A stretch of DNA of 64,000 nucleotides from positions 124,001 to 188,000 of the forward strand of contig JAYSSR010000038.1 of the NCBI GenBank assembly GCA_043720395.1. The letters are read 5' to 3'. A program made the position numbers and the translations under genes. This DNA is from JANOYY01 sp043720395. GTDB taxonomy: Bacteria; Actinomycetota; Acidimicrobiia; Acidimicrobiales; JANYDT01. The first letter of the stretch is position 1; every line of letters starts with the position of its first letter. This document shows, one piece after another, positions 41,616 to 49,697 of this stretch. The notes beneath the pieces are model-generated. The model had not been told where the DNA came from. It did no database searches and saw nothing but the letters and a program-made list of their open reading frames with translations.

Positions 41616-42845
41616 ATGAAAGTGCTCCTCATAGGAAGCGGTGGCGTCGGTGGCGCCATTGCGGCGATCGCTGCTCGGCGCTCGTTCATCGAACTACTCG
41701 TCATTGCCGATGTTGACCCCGTGAGAGCACGGGGGGTCGCTGCCGGGGCAGCCGAAGGCGGGATGCGTTGCGTGGCGGTGAGACTCGATGCCTCCGACGT
41801 CGGCGCGATCGAATCCGTGGCACGCCAACACCGGGTCGACGTCATCGTGAACGCGTGCGACCCGCGGTTCAACCCGCCGATCTTCGAGGCGGCATTCCGG
41901 GTTGGCGCGACGTACCTCGACATGGCGATGAACCTTTCGACACCGCACCCTTCGAAGCCCCACGAGATGCTGGGCGTGCCGCTCGGGGCGGGGCAGGACG
42001 CCATGCACGAGCAGTGGGCGGCCCGAGGACAACTGGCGTTGGTGGGTATCGGGGTCGAGCCGGGCCTGTCCGATGTGTTCGCCCGTTATGCCGCGGATCA
42101 CCTGTTCAGCCGCATCGACGAGATCGGTGTTCGTGATGGCGGCAATCTCGTGATCGAGGGCTACGACTTCGCCCCGACGTTCTCCATCTGGACGACCATC
42201 GAGGAGTGCCTCAACCCGCCGATCATCTACGAGCGTGAACGCGGGTGGTTCACGACCGAGCCGTTCAGCGAGCCGGAGATGTTCCATTTCCCCGATGGAA
42301 TCGGGTCGATCGAGTGCGTCAACGTCGAGCATGAGGAGGTGCTGCTGATCCCGCGGGTCATCGATGTGGGCCGCGTCACATTCAAGTACGGCCTGGGCGA
42401 GGACTTCATCGACATGCTCGAGATGATCCACAAGATCGGTCTCGACACCACGAAAAAGGTTCGGGTCGGCGACGCGCTGGTGTCGCCTCGTGACGTGCTC
42501 GCGGCGTCGCTCCCTGATCCGGCGAAGCTCGGCGATCGTATGCACGGCAAGACGTGTGCCGGCACGTGGGTTCGCGGGCTCGACCTGGCCGGGCATGCGA
42601 GTGAGGTGTATCTGCACCATGTCGTGGACAATGCCGATTCGATGCGCGACTTCGGCTGCCAGGCGGTGGTCTGGCAGACGGCGATCAATCCGGTGATTGC
42701 GTTGGAGCTGCTGTCGCGTGGCGTCTGGAGTGGAGCGGGCGTCCTTGGTCCGGAAGCATTTGACGCCGTGCCGTTCTTGGACCTGCTCGCGTCGTACGGC
42801 AGCCCGCACGGCGTCATGCCGTATGGACTGGCCGCTGTGGCCTGA
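41616..42845 (+). CDS. Saccharopine dehydrogenase / carboxynorspermidine synthase family protein
   Basis: 409 residues. The Rossmann start is MKVLLIGSGGVGGAIA. The C-terminal part (DNADSMRDFGCQAVVWQTAINP ... GVWSGAGVLGPEAFD) is closer to carboxynorspermidine dehydrogenase and LYS9-like saccharopine dehydrogenases than to LYS1. Such enzymes join or split an amino acid and an aldehyde through an NADPH-reduced imine. The ribosome site is weak (ACAAGGA before ATG). Same strand and order as Lrp regulator and aminotransferase, so a joint pathway is likely. Confidence 0.85.
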   Translation: MKVLLIGSGGVGGAIAAIAARRSFIELLVIADVDPVRARGVAAGAAEGGMRCVAVRLDASDVGAIESVARQHRVDVIVNACDPRFNPPIFEAAFRVGATYLDMAMNLSTPHPSKPHEMLGVPLGAGQDAMHEQWAARGQLALVGIGVEPGLSDVFARYAADHLFSRIDEIGVRDGGNLVIEGYDFAPTFSIWTTIEECLNPPIIYERERGWFTTEPFSEPEMFHFPDGIGSIECVNVEHEEVLLIPRVIDVGRVTFKYGLGEDFIDMLEMIHKIGLDTTKKVRVGDALVSPRDVLAASLPDPAKLGDRMHGKTCAGTWVRGLDLAGHASEVYLHHVVDNADSMRDFGCQAVVWQTAINPVIALELLSRGVWSGAGVLGPEAFDAVPFLDLLASYGSPHGVMPYGLAAVA

Positions 42846-42900
42846 GTCTGGCTTGGGTTCTCCGGTCGGTCCTCCTGCAAGGTGCGGGTAGCGTGACGGC

Positions 42901-43854
42901 GTGGCCCCGACTTCCCCGCCCACCCGCCCGGTGACTTCCGACCTCCGCTGGGAGCGAGTCCCCGAGTTGCGGCGGCCGGTACTGATCGCGTCGTTCGAGG
43001 GTTGGAACGACGCCGGCGACGCGGCGTCCGGAGCACTCGCGCACCTGGCCGACGTATGGGAGGCGGAGTCCTTCGCCGACATCGATCCCGAGGACTACTT
43101 CGACTTCTCCTCGACACGGCCCGAAGTCCGGCTCAACGACGGCGTCGCCCGCGAAATTGTGTGGCCCTCGAACGAGTTCCTCGTGGCACCCATGGGCGAC
43201 AGCGGCCGTGACGTCGTGCTGCTGGCTGGTGACGAGCCGCAGCTTCGGTGGCGCACGTTCTGCGAGCGGATCATCGAGGTCGCGACCACGCTGAAGGTCG
43301 AGATGGTGGTCACCTTCGGTGCGTTGCTGGCCGACGTCCCGCACACCCGTCCTGTGCGCATAACGGGTACCGCGGGTGATCCGGCGCTGGTCGAGCGACT
43401 CGGCCTCCAGCGCTCACGCTATGAAGGACCGACCGGCATCGTCGGCGTGCTCCACGACTTCTGCGCGAAGGCGGGCATACCGTCGTGCTCGTTGTGGGCC
43501 GCCGTGCCGCACTACCTGCCGAGCACCACGAGCCCGAAAGCGGCGCTGGCACTCATCGAGCGGGCGTCGGACCTGCTGTCGGTCTCTATACCGACGCTGG
43601 CCTTAGAGGTAGCGTCGGTCGAGTACGAGCGTCAGGTGAGCGAGGTGGTGGAGGCCGACGACGAGATGGTCGGATTCCTCGCGCAACTTGAGGCGAACCA
43701 CGATGAGCGCGACGACGATGACGGCGTGGAGGACAACGACGCGTCGGAAGTCGTCGACGCCCGCACCGCGTTCAGCGATGCGGAGGGCAAGCTACTCACG
43801 GGCGACGCCTTGGCCGAGGAGCTGGAGAAGTTCCTCCGCGAACAAGGTCGCTGA
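42901..43854 (+). CDS. PAC2 family protein
   Basis: 317 residues. The N-terminus has LIASFEGWNDAGDAAS and the core has VTFGALLADVPHTRPV and GPTGIVGVLHDFCAKAGIPSCSLWAAVPHYL, typical of the PAC2 (proteasome-assembly chaperone) fold found in most actinobacteria. In eukaryotes PAC2 assists 20S proteasome assembly; the bacterial role is unsettled. A very acidic stretch (EANHDERDDDDGVEDNDAS) precedes the C-terminal helix. GTG start. No proteasome gene is in this window. Confidence 0.9.
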   Translation: MAPTSPPTRPVTSDLRWERVPELRRPVLIASFEGWNDAGDAASGALAHLADVWEAESFADIDPEDYFDFSSTRPEVRLNDGVAREIVWPSNEFLVAPMGDSGRDVVLLAGDEPQLRWRTFCERIIEVATTLKVEMVVTFGALLADVPHTRPVRITGTAGDPALVERLGLQRSRYEGPTGIVGVLHDFCAKAGIPSCSLWAAVPHYLPSTTSPKAALALIERASDLLSVSIPTLALEVASVEYERQVSEVVEADDEMVGFLAQLEANHDERDDDDGVEDNDASEVVDARTAFSDAEGKLLTGDALAEELEKFLREQGR

Positions 43855-43872
43855 CGGCTCGCTCGCGTCGGC

Positions 43873-45033
43873 TCAGGCCGGGTCGGCTCCGAGCACGCCT
43901 GCCGCTGACAGTGCTTTGACCTGCTCTGCCGAGTAGCCGAGCCACTCGCCGAGCACCGCCGCGTTGTGCTCCCCGCGGAACGCCCCGCCGCCGCGTACGC
44001 CGCTCTCGTAGGCCGAGAACCGGTACGGCGATTGCACGACACCCCGGGTGCTGCCGCCGCGGTCATCGACCTGCACGACGACGTTGCGGTGTACGGCCGT
44101 TGGCCCGGCCAACGCGTCCGCCGGCGACGTCAGCACACCCCACTCGATCTTCACGGAGTCGAGTGCGGCCCGCACCTCGGCGTCGGTGCCGAACGAGGCG
44201 AACCAGGCGGCGAATGCGGCACGGCGCATCGCAATCTTGGTGTCGAGGTCGGATTCCGTCGGGGCCGGGTCGGGAAACGCCCGGGCCTTCGAGACCTGCG
44301 CCCACACATGGCGGAACTGCCCGCTCACGAGAATCCAACCGCCCTCGGGAAGCCGGTAGTACTCGCCGCCGAGCCGCACTGGCTCGATGCCGTCGATCGA
44401 GTAGTGCAGGTAGTCGTCGGTGGCGAGCATCGCATCAACCATCGCGATGTCGATGTGGGTGCCGTGGCCGGACGTCTTCGAAGCGTGAAGTGCCGCGAGC
44501 ACGCCGATGAGACCGTGGAGTCCGGCGTTGTAGTCGGCGATCGAGAGCATCGGATCGGTCGGCGGCTGGGCGTCGAAGTGAGCCTGGCGGTGCACGAGTC
44601 CAACCTCGGCCTCGATCACCGGAGCGAACGCGCCACGACCGGACTCCGGGCCGACCTGGCCGAAACCACTGATCGACACCATGATCAGGCGCGGGTTGAC
44701 CGCGGAAAGGACGGGCCAACCAACGCCGAGCCGATCCATGACGCCTGCCCGGTAGTTCTCGATCACGATGTCTGCATGCGACGCGAGACCTTTGATCAAC
44801 TCGACGGAACCATCTGCGCGCATATCAATGGAGATGTTGCGCTTGCCCGCGTTCTGCTGCTGATACGCCCCGGATATGCCGTTGCGAACTTCACCCCACA
44901 GCCGGGTGACGTCGCCGTCGGGCGGCTCGATCTTCACGACGTCGGCACCGAGATCTGCGAGCATCCGACCGGCGACCGGGCCGGCGACGACCCGAGCGAA
45001 GTCGAGGACCTTGATACCTTCGAGTGGCCGCAT
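43873..45033 (-). CDS. CaiB/BaiF family CoA-transferase
   Basis: 386 residues, family III CoA-transferase fold. The N-terminus GIKVLDFARVVAGPVAGRMLADLGADVVKIE and the catalytic Asp region (NAGKRNISIDMR, then SIADYNAGLHGLIGVLAAL) are characteristic. Members transfer CoA between carboxylic acids or racemise 2-methylacyl-CoA. It precedes a NUDIX gene on the same strand with the stop-to-start gap only a few bases, and fits the acyl-CoA metabolism seen elsewhere in the window. The substrate is unknown. Confidence 0.92.
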   Translation of the reverse strand: MRPLEGIKVLDFARVVAGPVAGRMLADLGADVVKIEPPDGDVTRLWGEVRNGISGAYQQQNAGKRNISIDMRADGSVELIKGLASHADIVIENYRAGVMDRLGVGWPVLSAVNPRLIMVSISGFGQVGPESGRGAFAPVIEAEVGLVHRQAHFDAQPPTDPMLSIADYNAGLHGLIGVLAALHASKTSGHGTHIDIAMVDAMLATDDYLHYSIDGIEPVRLGGEYYRLPEGGWILVSGQFRHVWAQVSKARAFPDPAPTESDLDTKIAMRRAAFAAWFASFGTDAEVRAALDSVKIEWGVLTSPADALAGPTAVHRNVVVQVDDRGGSTRGVVQSPYRFSAYESGVRGGGAFRGEHNAAVLGEWLGYSAEQVKALSAAGVLGADPA

Positions 45034-45039
45034 GCGCGC

Positions 45040-45585
45040 TTAGCTCTTTCCGTCGTCGATCGAAGTCGATCGTAGGTGCATGCGCAGCAACGGCAGTGCG
45101 GCACCGACGGTGTCGTCGCACCACGTCCGCTGGGGGAGGACTTCGTCGATCGAATCCAACCCGAGCCATTCCACGCGGGCCACTTCGCCGTCGGTGAACG
45201 TGAAGGGTCCGTCGTGATGGGAGACGTAGACCATTCCGTTGACGTGTCCGTCGTCGCAATCGAAGCGCAGCGGGCCGAGCGGCGTCAGAGCGACCGACAC
45301 CCCGACCTCCTCGACCAGCTCCCTCGCCGCGCTCGCGTCGTAGGTCTCGCCGGCCGACACGACGCCTCCAACGGCGAGGTCCCACCGGCTTGGCCACAGG
45401 TCCTTCGCAGCAGATCTCTGGTGCGCGAGCACGCGCAAGCCGTCTACGGAGAGCACGAAGACGTACGTCGCTCGGTGACGCAAGACGTGCCGCCGCATCT
45501 CCGACCTTGTGACGGTGCGAAGGACCCGGTCCGCCTCATCGACCACGTCCACATGTTCCTCGGTCGGGCCGTTCTGGATGGTCAT
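45040..45585 (-). CDS. NUDIX hydrolase (YfcD / isopentenyl-diphosphate isomerase-like)
   Basis: 181 residues. The Nudix box GGVVSAGETYDASAARELVEEVGV is complete, so magnesium-dependent cleavage of a nucleoside-diphosphate-X compound is expected. The opening EEHVDVVDEADRVLRTVTRSEMRR and HRATYVFV match the YfcD group that resembles IPP isomerase without its catalytic Cys. It diverges from nudC over 26 bases. Confidence 0.9.
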   Translation of the reverse strand: MTIQNGPTEEHVDVVDEADRVLRTVTRSEMRRHVLRHRATYVFVLSVDGLRVLAHQRSAAKDLWPSRWDLAVGGVVSAGETYDASAARELVEEVGVSVALTPLGPLRFDCDDGHVNGMVYVSHHDGPFTFTDGEVARVEWLGLDSIDEVLPQRTWCDDTVGAALPLLRMHLRSTSIDDGKS

Positions 45586-45611
45586 CGACCAAGGACCCTA
45601 TCCTCGGGGCT

Positions 45612-46538
45612 GTGCCAACACCGCGCCCGAACACACTCGCCACCGCATCGCTCGATCGGGTAAGTGATCACCGTAAGAACGACGAGTGGCTCGCCGGCGC
45701 GCTGACCCGCGAAACGACCGTCGTGCACGTCGTCGTGAAGGGCCAGGTTCCGACGCTGGGCAGCCGTTCGGCGACCCTCTCGGTCTCGACCGCTCTCAAC
45801 CTCGGTGGCCAAGAAGCGCTGATGCTCCTTGGCGTGATCGACGACGTCTCTCACTTTGCGGCTGATCTGTCTGCGGTGGAGCGCCGGGCCATCGACGACG
45901 CACTCCACGAGGACGCCATGTTTATGGGCCTCCGCGACGCCTCCGCGCTTCTCGACGCGGACGACGCGAACCTCCTCGCGCTGGCAACCGGCATCTCGAC
46001 ATGGCACGGCAACCACCGATTCTGCAGCCGCTGCGGCGCTCCGACCGTGATGCGAGCCGCCGGCCACGAGCGCCACTGCGACGGGTGCGGTGCCGATCAC
46101 TTTCCGCGGACCGACGCGGCCATGATCGTGCTCGTTCGTGACAGGTCCGGTGAGCGATGCGTCCTTGGCCGTCAGAAGATCTGGCCGCCGCGGATGTTCT
46201 CCACGTTGGCCGGATTCCTCGAACCGGGGGAGAGCCTTGAGGACACCGTCAAGCGGGAGGTTCGCGAAGAGGTCGGTCTACCGGTCGACGACATCCGCTA
46301 CTCGTCGTCGCAGCCGTGGCCGTTCCCGCAGTCACTGATGCTCGGATTCCATGCCGTTGCAACGTCGGACGAGCTGCACGTCCACCCGACGGAGCTCGAC
46401 GCCGCGCAGTGGTTCGACCGCGACGTGATCGACGCGGCGCGCGCGATGGGCCGCCGCTCCGACCCGATGATCCCTCCGCCGCTCACGATCGCGAGGCGCC
46501 TCATCGACGAGTGGCTCGACAACCAACTCCCCTCGTGA
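45612..46538 (+). CDS. nudC: NAD+ diphosphatase NudC
   Basis: 308 residues from a GTG start. A four-Cys zinc ribbon (FCSRCGAPT ... HCDGCGADHFPRTD) precedes the Nudix box GFLEPGESLEDTVKREVREEVG, and the SQPWPFPQSLMLGF motif that defines NADH pyrophosphatases follows. NudC splits NAD(H) and removes NAD caps from RNA. A 17-bp perfect hairpin follows the gene. Confidence 0.94.
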   Translation: MPTPRPNTLATASLDRVSDHRKNDEWLAGALTRETTVVHVVVKGQVPTLGSRSATLSVSTALNLGGQEALMLLGVIDDVSHFAADLSAVERRAIDDALHEDAMFMGLRDASALLDADDANLLALATGISTWHGNHRFCSRCGAPTVMRAAGHERHCDGCGADHFPRTDAAMIVLVRDRSGERCVLGRQKIWPPRMFSTLAGFLEPGESLEDTVKREVREEVGLPVDDIRYSSSQPWPFPQSLMLGFHAVATSDELHVHPTELDAAQWFDRDVIDAARAMGRRSDPMIPPPLTIARRLIDEWLDNQLPS

Positions 46539-46548
46539 CTCACTGATA

Positions 46549-46609
46549 CCCCGCGACGTTGGGAAGATCCACTACCTCGGGGGTCGGTGATGTTCCCAAC
46601 GTCGCGGGG
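46549..46609. terminator. 17-bp perfect stem-loop between convergent nudC and DUF35 genes
   Basis: CCCCGCGACGTTGGGAA (46549-46565) pairs fully with 46593-46609, with a 27-base loop. Position between two converging genes fits a bidirectional terminator. The long stem lacks a T tract. Confidence 0.75.
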
Positions 46610-46619
46610 GTCGGAGTGG

Positions 46620-47045
46620 TCAGACCAGACGCCACTGCGGTAGTTGGATGACCGTGCCGTCCTCCGCCGTGTGCGACGTCCATTCGGCGCTCACCGCAGC
46701 ACCGATCGCCAGACCAGTCGTGGGCGCGCCGAGCAAATTGCCGATGACCGGCAGCTGCGGCGCGTCATCGAGGCTCACGAGCACCACCACGTACGGCACC
46801 GACGTCTCGAGCGCCCGGCTCGCCGCGTAGTGCACGACGGTGTGGCTATGGATCGTGCCCCGCGGCGCAAGCACACGGGTGTCGAACGACATCGACCCAC
46901 AAGCACGGCAGATCTCCTCCGGCGGGTGCTGCAGACGCTCGCAGGCAACGCATCGCTGCACCGCCAGCGTCCCCGACGTGAACCACTCACGGTTGAAAGG
47001 GGTCAGCGCGGGAAGCGTGAAGTCATCCGGAAGGGGGCGGGTCAT
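46620..47045 (-). CDS. DUF35 OB-fold / zinc-ribbon protein, partner of thiolase-like aldolase
   Basis: 141 residues: an N-terminal rubredoxin-like zinc ribbon (QRCVACERLQHPPEEICRACGS) and an OB fold. DUF35 proteins form complexes with thiolase-like enzymes, for example with Ltp2 aldolases in steroid side-chain breakdown. The start overlaps the stop of the thiolase-like gene (ATGA), so equal production of the two partners is likely. Confidence 0.9.
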   Translation of the reverse strand: MTRPLPDDFTLPALTPFNREWFTSGTLAVQRCVACERLQHPPEEICRACGSMSFDTRVLAPRGTIHSHTVVHYAASRALETSVPYVVVLVSLDDAPQLPVIGNLLGAPTTGLAIGAAVSAEWTSHTAEDGTVIQLPQWRLV

Positions 47046-48199
47046 GATGCCTTTCCGAACAGCACGGCGCTGCCGGGTGAGTAACCCGGCCCGGACACCG
47101 AGAGGCTGAGGTCGACATCAGCGACCTGGCACGTCGACTCGCCCCGGACTTGGCGCACGGCCTCGATGACGTTGCCGAACCCGTGGATGTACCCCTCGCC
47201 GAGGTTCCCGCCGCTGGTGTTGATCGGGAGGCGGCCGTTCGGCCAGGCGATGTTGCCGTCGGCCACGAACTCGTTCAATTCCGTTGGCGCGCAGAATCCC
47301 ATCTCCGCGATCGCCATGAGCACCGGCCCCGTGAAGTTCTCGTAGAACTGTGCGACCTTCACATCGGCCGGGCCGACGCCGGCCCGCTTCCACAGCGTCT
47401 TTCCTACGTGTGCATAGTAAGCGGTCGGGAAGTTCGCGTCACTGAATGCGGCCCCCCCGTCGCCGGCCGAAAGCCCATGCGCGGCAGCCACGATGGCGAC
47501 GCCGGGCTTCGCAAGGTCGCGTCCACGCGCGGCCGTCGTGACGACGATCGCGGCCGCGCCGTCGTTCTCGGGACAGCAGTCGAAGAGATGAAACGGCTCG
47601 GCGATCCACCGTGAAGCGTCGTAGTCCTCGCGGGTCAGCGGGCGGCCGTAGCGGATGGCCCTCGGGTTGCGCTGCGCGTGGGTGTAGGAGGTCAGCACGA
47701 TTGCGGCGAGCGCGTCCTGCGTGACGCCGTGATCGTGCATGTACCGGGTCGTCTGCAACGCCGTCGTCTGCGCCGGTGTGACCAAGCCGTACGGAGCGGT
47801 GAAGGCCGCCGTGCCGCGGGCCGTACGTGCACCACCTGCTCGTCCGTAACGTCCGAATTGGCCCTGCGCGAGTGCTCGGAACACCACGACGCACTCGGCA
47901 TATCCGGCCGACACCGCTGCGTCGGCGATCGTGACCGCCGCGCCCGCACCGTTGCCGCCGCCGCCGAAGGTCTGCGCGCTGAAGTTCAGGTCACCCGCGC
48001 CCAGCGCGGAGGCGAGGCGGACCGGGTCGTTGCGATCCATGTACGACACGAAGCCGTCGACGTCGCCCATCGTGAGGCCCGCGTCGGCCACGGCGTTGCG
48101 GATGGCGATGCAGGCGAGCTGGAACTCGGTCTCCGTCGCGCCACCTCGGCGGTAGTAGGTCGACTCGCCGACTCCGGCGACTACTGCTGATTGGTACAT
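47042..48199 (-). CDS. Thiolase-like lipid-transfer protein (Ltp2-type aldolase), no thiolase Cys
   Basis: 385 residues with the SCP-x/Ltp thiolase-like fold (VVAGVGESTYYRR, ... NTSGGNLGEGYIHGFGNVIEAVRQVRGE shortened here to its Asn-Thr-Ser-Gly-Gly core). The stretch that normally bears the nucleophilic Cys reads TFGGGGNGAGAAV, without Cys. Ltp2 aldolases of steroid degradation lack it too and use tyrosines to split a beta-hydroxyacyl-CoA; QFYENFTGPVLM and later positions offer such residues. Paired with the DUF35 gene. Function as a retro-aldolase in side-chain removal is therefore favoured over thiolysis. Confidence 0.85.
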   Translation of the reverse strand: MYQSAVVAGVGESTYYRRGGATETEFQLACIAIRNAVADAGLTMGDVDGFVSYMDRNDPVRLASALGAGDLNFSAQTFGGGGNGAGAAVTIADAAVSAGYAECVVVFRALAQGQFGRYGRAGGARTARGTAAFTAPYGLVTPAQTTALQTTRYMHDHGVTQDALAAIVLTSYTHAQRNPRAIRYGRPLTREDYDASRWIAEPFHLFDCCPENDGAAAIVVTTAARGRDLAKPGVAIVAAAHGLSAGDGGAAFSDANFPTAYYAHVGKTLWKRAGVGPADVKVAQFYENFTGPVLMAIAEMGFCAPTELNEFVADGNIAWPNGRLPINTSGGNLGEGYIHGFGNVIEAVRQVRGESTCQVADVDLSLSVSGPGYSPGSAVLFGKAS

Positions 48200-48203
48200 C
48201 TGG

Positions 48204-49484
48204 TCAGCGCGCCGGGGGAGTCAGGCCAAACAACGCGGCGGCATTGAGCCCGAGAATCTTCGCTCGCGACGCGTCGGTCAGGTGGCCCATCGTCCGCTCG
48301 ATCGCCGCGGCGGAATGGGGCCACGAACCCTCGTGGTGCGGGTAGTCGTTGGCCCACAGGAGGTTGTCAACGATGTTGAGTCGCTCCGCGTCCGCGAGCC
48401 CGTGATGGTCTTCCTGGAACGTGGCGAAGCACTGTCTGCGGAAGTAGACGGACGGCAGTTCCGGGATCACCGGACGGACCCAGAAATGGTGCGCGCGGTA
48501 GGCGTAGTCCATCGTCTCCAAGAGCCACGGTACGAACCCGATGCCACTCTCCACGAGCCCGACGCGCAGCTTCGGGTGACGTTCCAGCACCCCCGACGCG
48601 ATGAGCTGTACGAGCGGCTCGATCGTCGTTTCCATCGAGTGGCACACGTAGTTGATGACCGCCCCGCCGTTGCCGCCGACGGCGCGTGGATCGCGTCCGG
48701 TCGACACGTGGAACGTGATCACGAGGCCCGTCTCCTCGATGAGCGACCACATCGGCTCGAAGAGCGGATCGTTGTACTGCAGGCGTCCGTAGTCGTTCGG
48801 TCCGTACACCGGTTGGTTGCCAAGACACACACCGCGGAATCCGTTCGACGCCGCCCAGCGGATCTCCGCCGTCGCACCATCGAGATCCCCGGCCGTGATC
48901 GAGGCCATCGGGAGCAGGCGTGGGTTCGGACCCTGCATGTGCGGGCCACAGTGGTCGTGCGTCCAACGGTTCCACGCGCGGCACATGGCCATGCCGAAGA
49001 CCGGGTCGGGTGTCGCCCAGCAGAGGAGGCCGACGTTCGGGAACAGCAGCTCGGCGTCGATCCCGTCGAGTCGCTGATCGGCGAGGCGGTCCTCGATCGC
49101 GCGACCTGCGGTGGAGCGCCGGACGTCTTCGACTTCCATACGTGATTTCGAAGGTCGGTTGTGTTCGGCGCGTTCGAAGCTCTGCTGTGCCTGGACGCCG
49201 CCCGCAGCAGCGGTTGGCGGACGCACCATCTGCGCGTGGTTGCCCTCTGTGATGAGCCATTCCGACCCGTCTTCACGCGTGTCGCGTCGCGGGACGCGGG
49301 AGCGGAACTCGGGCTCCACCAGGTCGAACATCGCGAGTGGCTCGTTCACATGACAGTCGGCCGAGACCATGAAGTACTTGTTCGGGTCGTCGGGCCGTGC
49401 AGTACGCGGCCATCCCTCGTTGCCGGGTGTTTCGAGACGCCATGCGTTGCGGGGCGATGCAGGTGCCGATTCGGTGATCGTCAT
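48204..49484 (-). CDS. Amidohydrolase family protein (ACMSD-like TIM barrel)
   Basis: 426 residues. The metal-site start VSADCHVNEP (DxH) and later FHVSTG, ESGIGFVPWLLETMDY and LLWANDYPHHEGSWP match amidohydrolase_2 proteins related to aminocarboxymuconate-semialdehyde decarboxylase. Such enzymes decarboxylate or hydrolyse ring-derived acids; many occur with acyl-CoA genes in actinobacterial catabolic clusters. The ATG has a strong ribosome site (GAGGAGGG). It is four bases from the Ltp gene and likely its operon leader. Confidence 0.88.
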   Translation of the reverse strand: MTITESAPASPRNAWRLETPGNEGWPRTARPDDPNKYFMVSADCHVNEPLAMFDLVEPEFRSRVPRRDTREDGSEWLITEGNHAQMVRPPTAAAGGVQAQQSFERAEHNRPSKSRMEVEDVRRSTAGRAIEDRLADQRLDGIDAELLFPNVGLLCWATPDPVFGMAMCRAWNRWTHDHCGPHMQGPNPRLLPMASITAGDLDGATAEIRWAASNGFRGVCLGNQPVYGPNDYGRLQYNDPLFEPMWSLIEETGLVITFHVSTGRDPRAVGGNGGAVINYVCHSMETTIEPLVQLIASGVLERHPKLRVGLVESGIGFVPWLLETMDYAYRAHHFWVRPVIPELPSVYFRRQCFATFQEDHHGLADAERLNIVDNLLWANDYPHHEGSWPHSAAAIERTMGHLTDASRAKILGLNAAALFGLTPPAR

Positions 49485-49641
49485 GGAGCCCTCCTCTTCG
49501 TGTCCGAACCTACCGGCTCACGCTGCCGCGGACACAGCCGACTGACCGCTGAGCGGACGGCGGTGCGGTGCGGTGCGCCCACGTTGCGTCGGCGACGAGT
49601 GACGGCACAGCGCCACATTGTCCGGACCGAGTCACGCTGGA

Positions 49642-49665
49642 GCGTCAACGCGGCGCTGTTGACGC
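49642..49665 (-). terminator. Stem-loop downstream of acyl-CoA synthetase
   Basis: GCGTCAAC-GCGGCGCT-GTTGACGC, a perfect 8-bp stem, lies 33 bases after the minus-strand synthetase stop in the 213-base gap before the amidohydrolase. It suggests the two genes are separate transcription units. Confidence 0.6.
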
Positions 49666-49697
49666 ACTCGTCCCGCTGCGCCCGTAACTGAGTGTTC

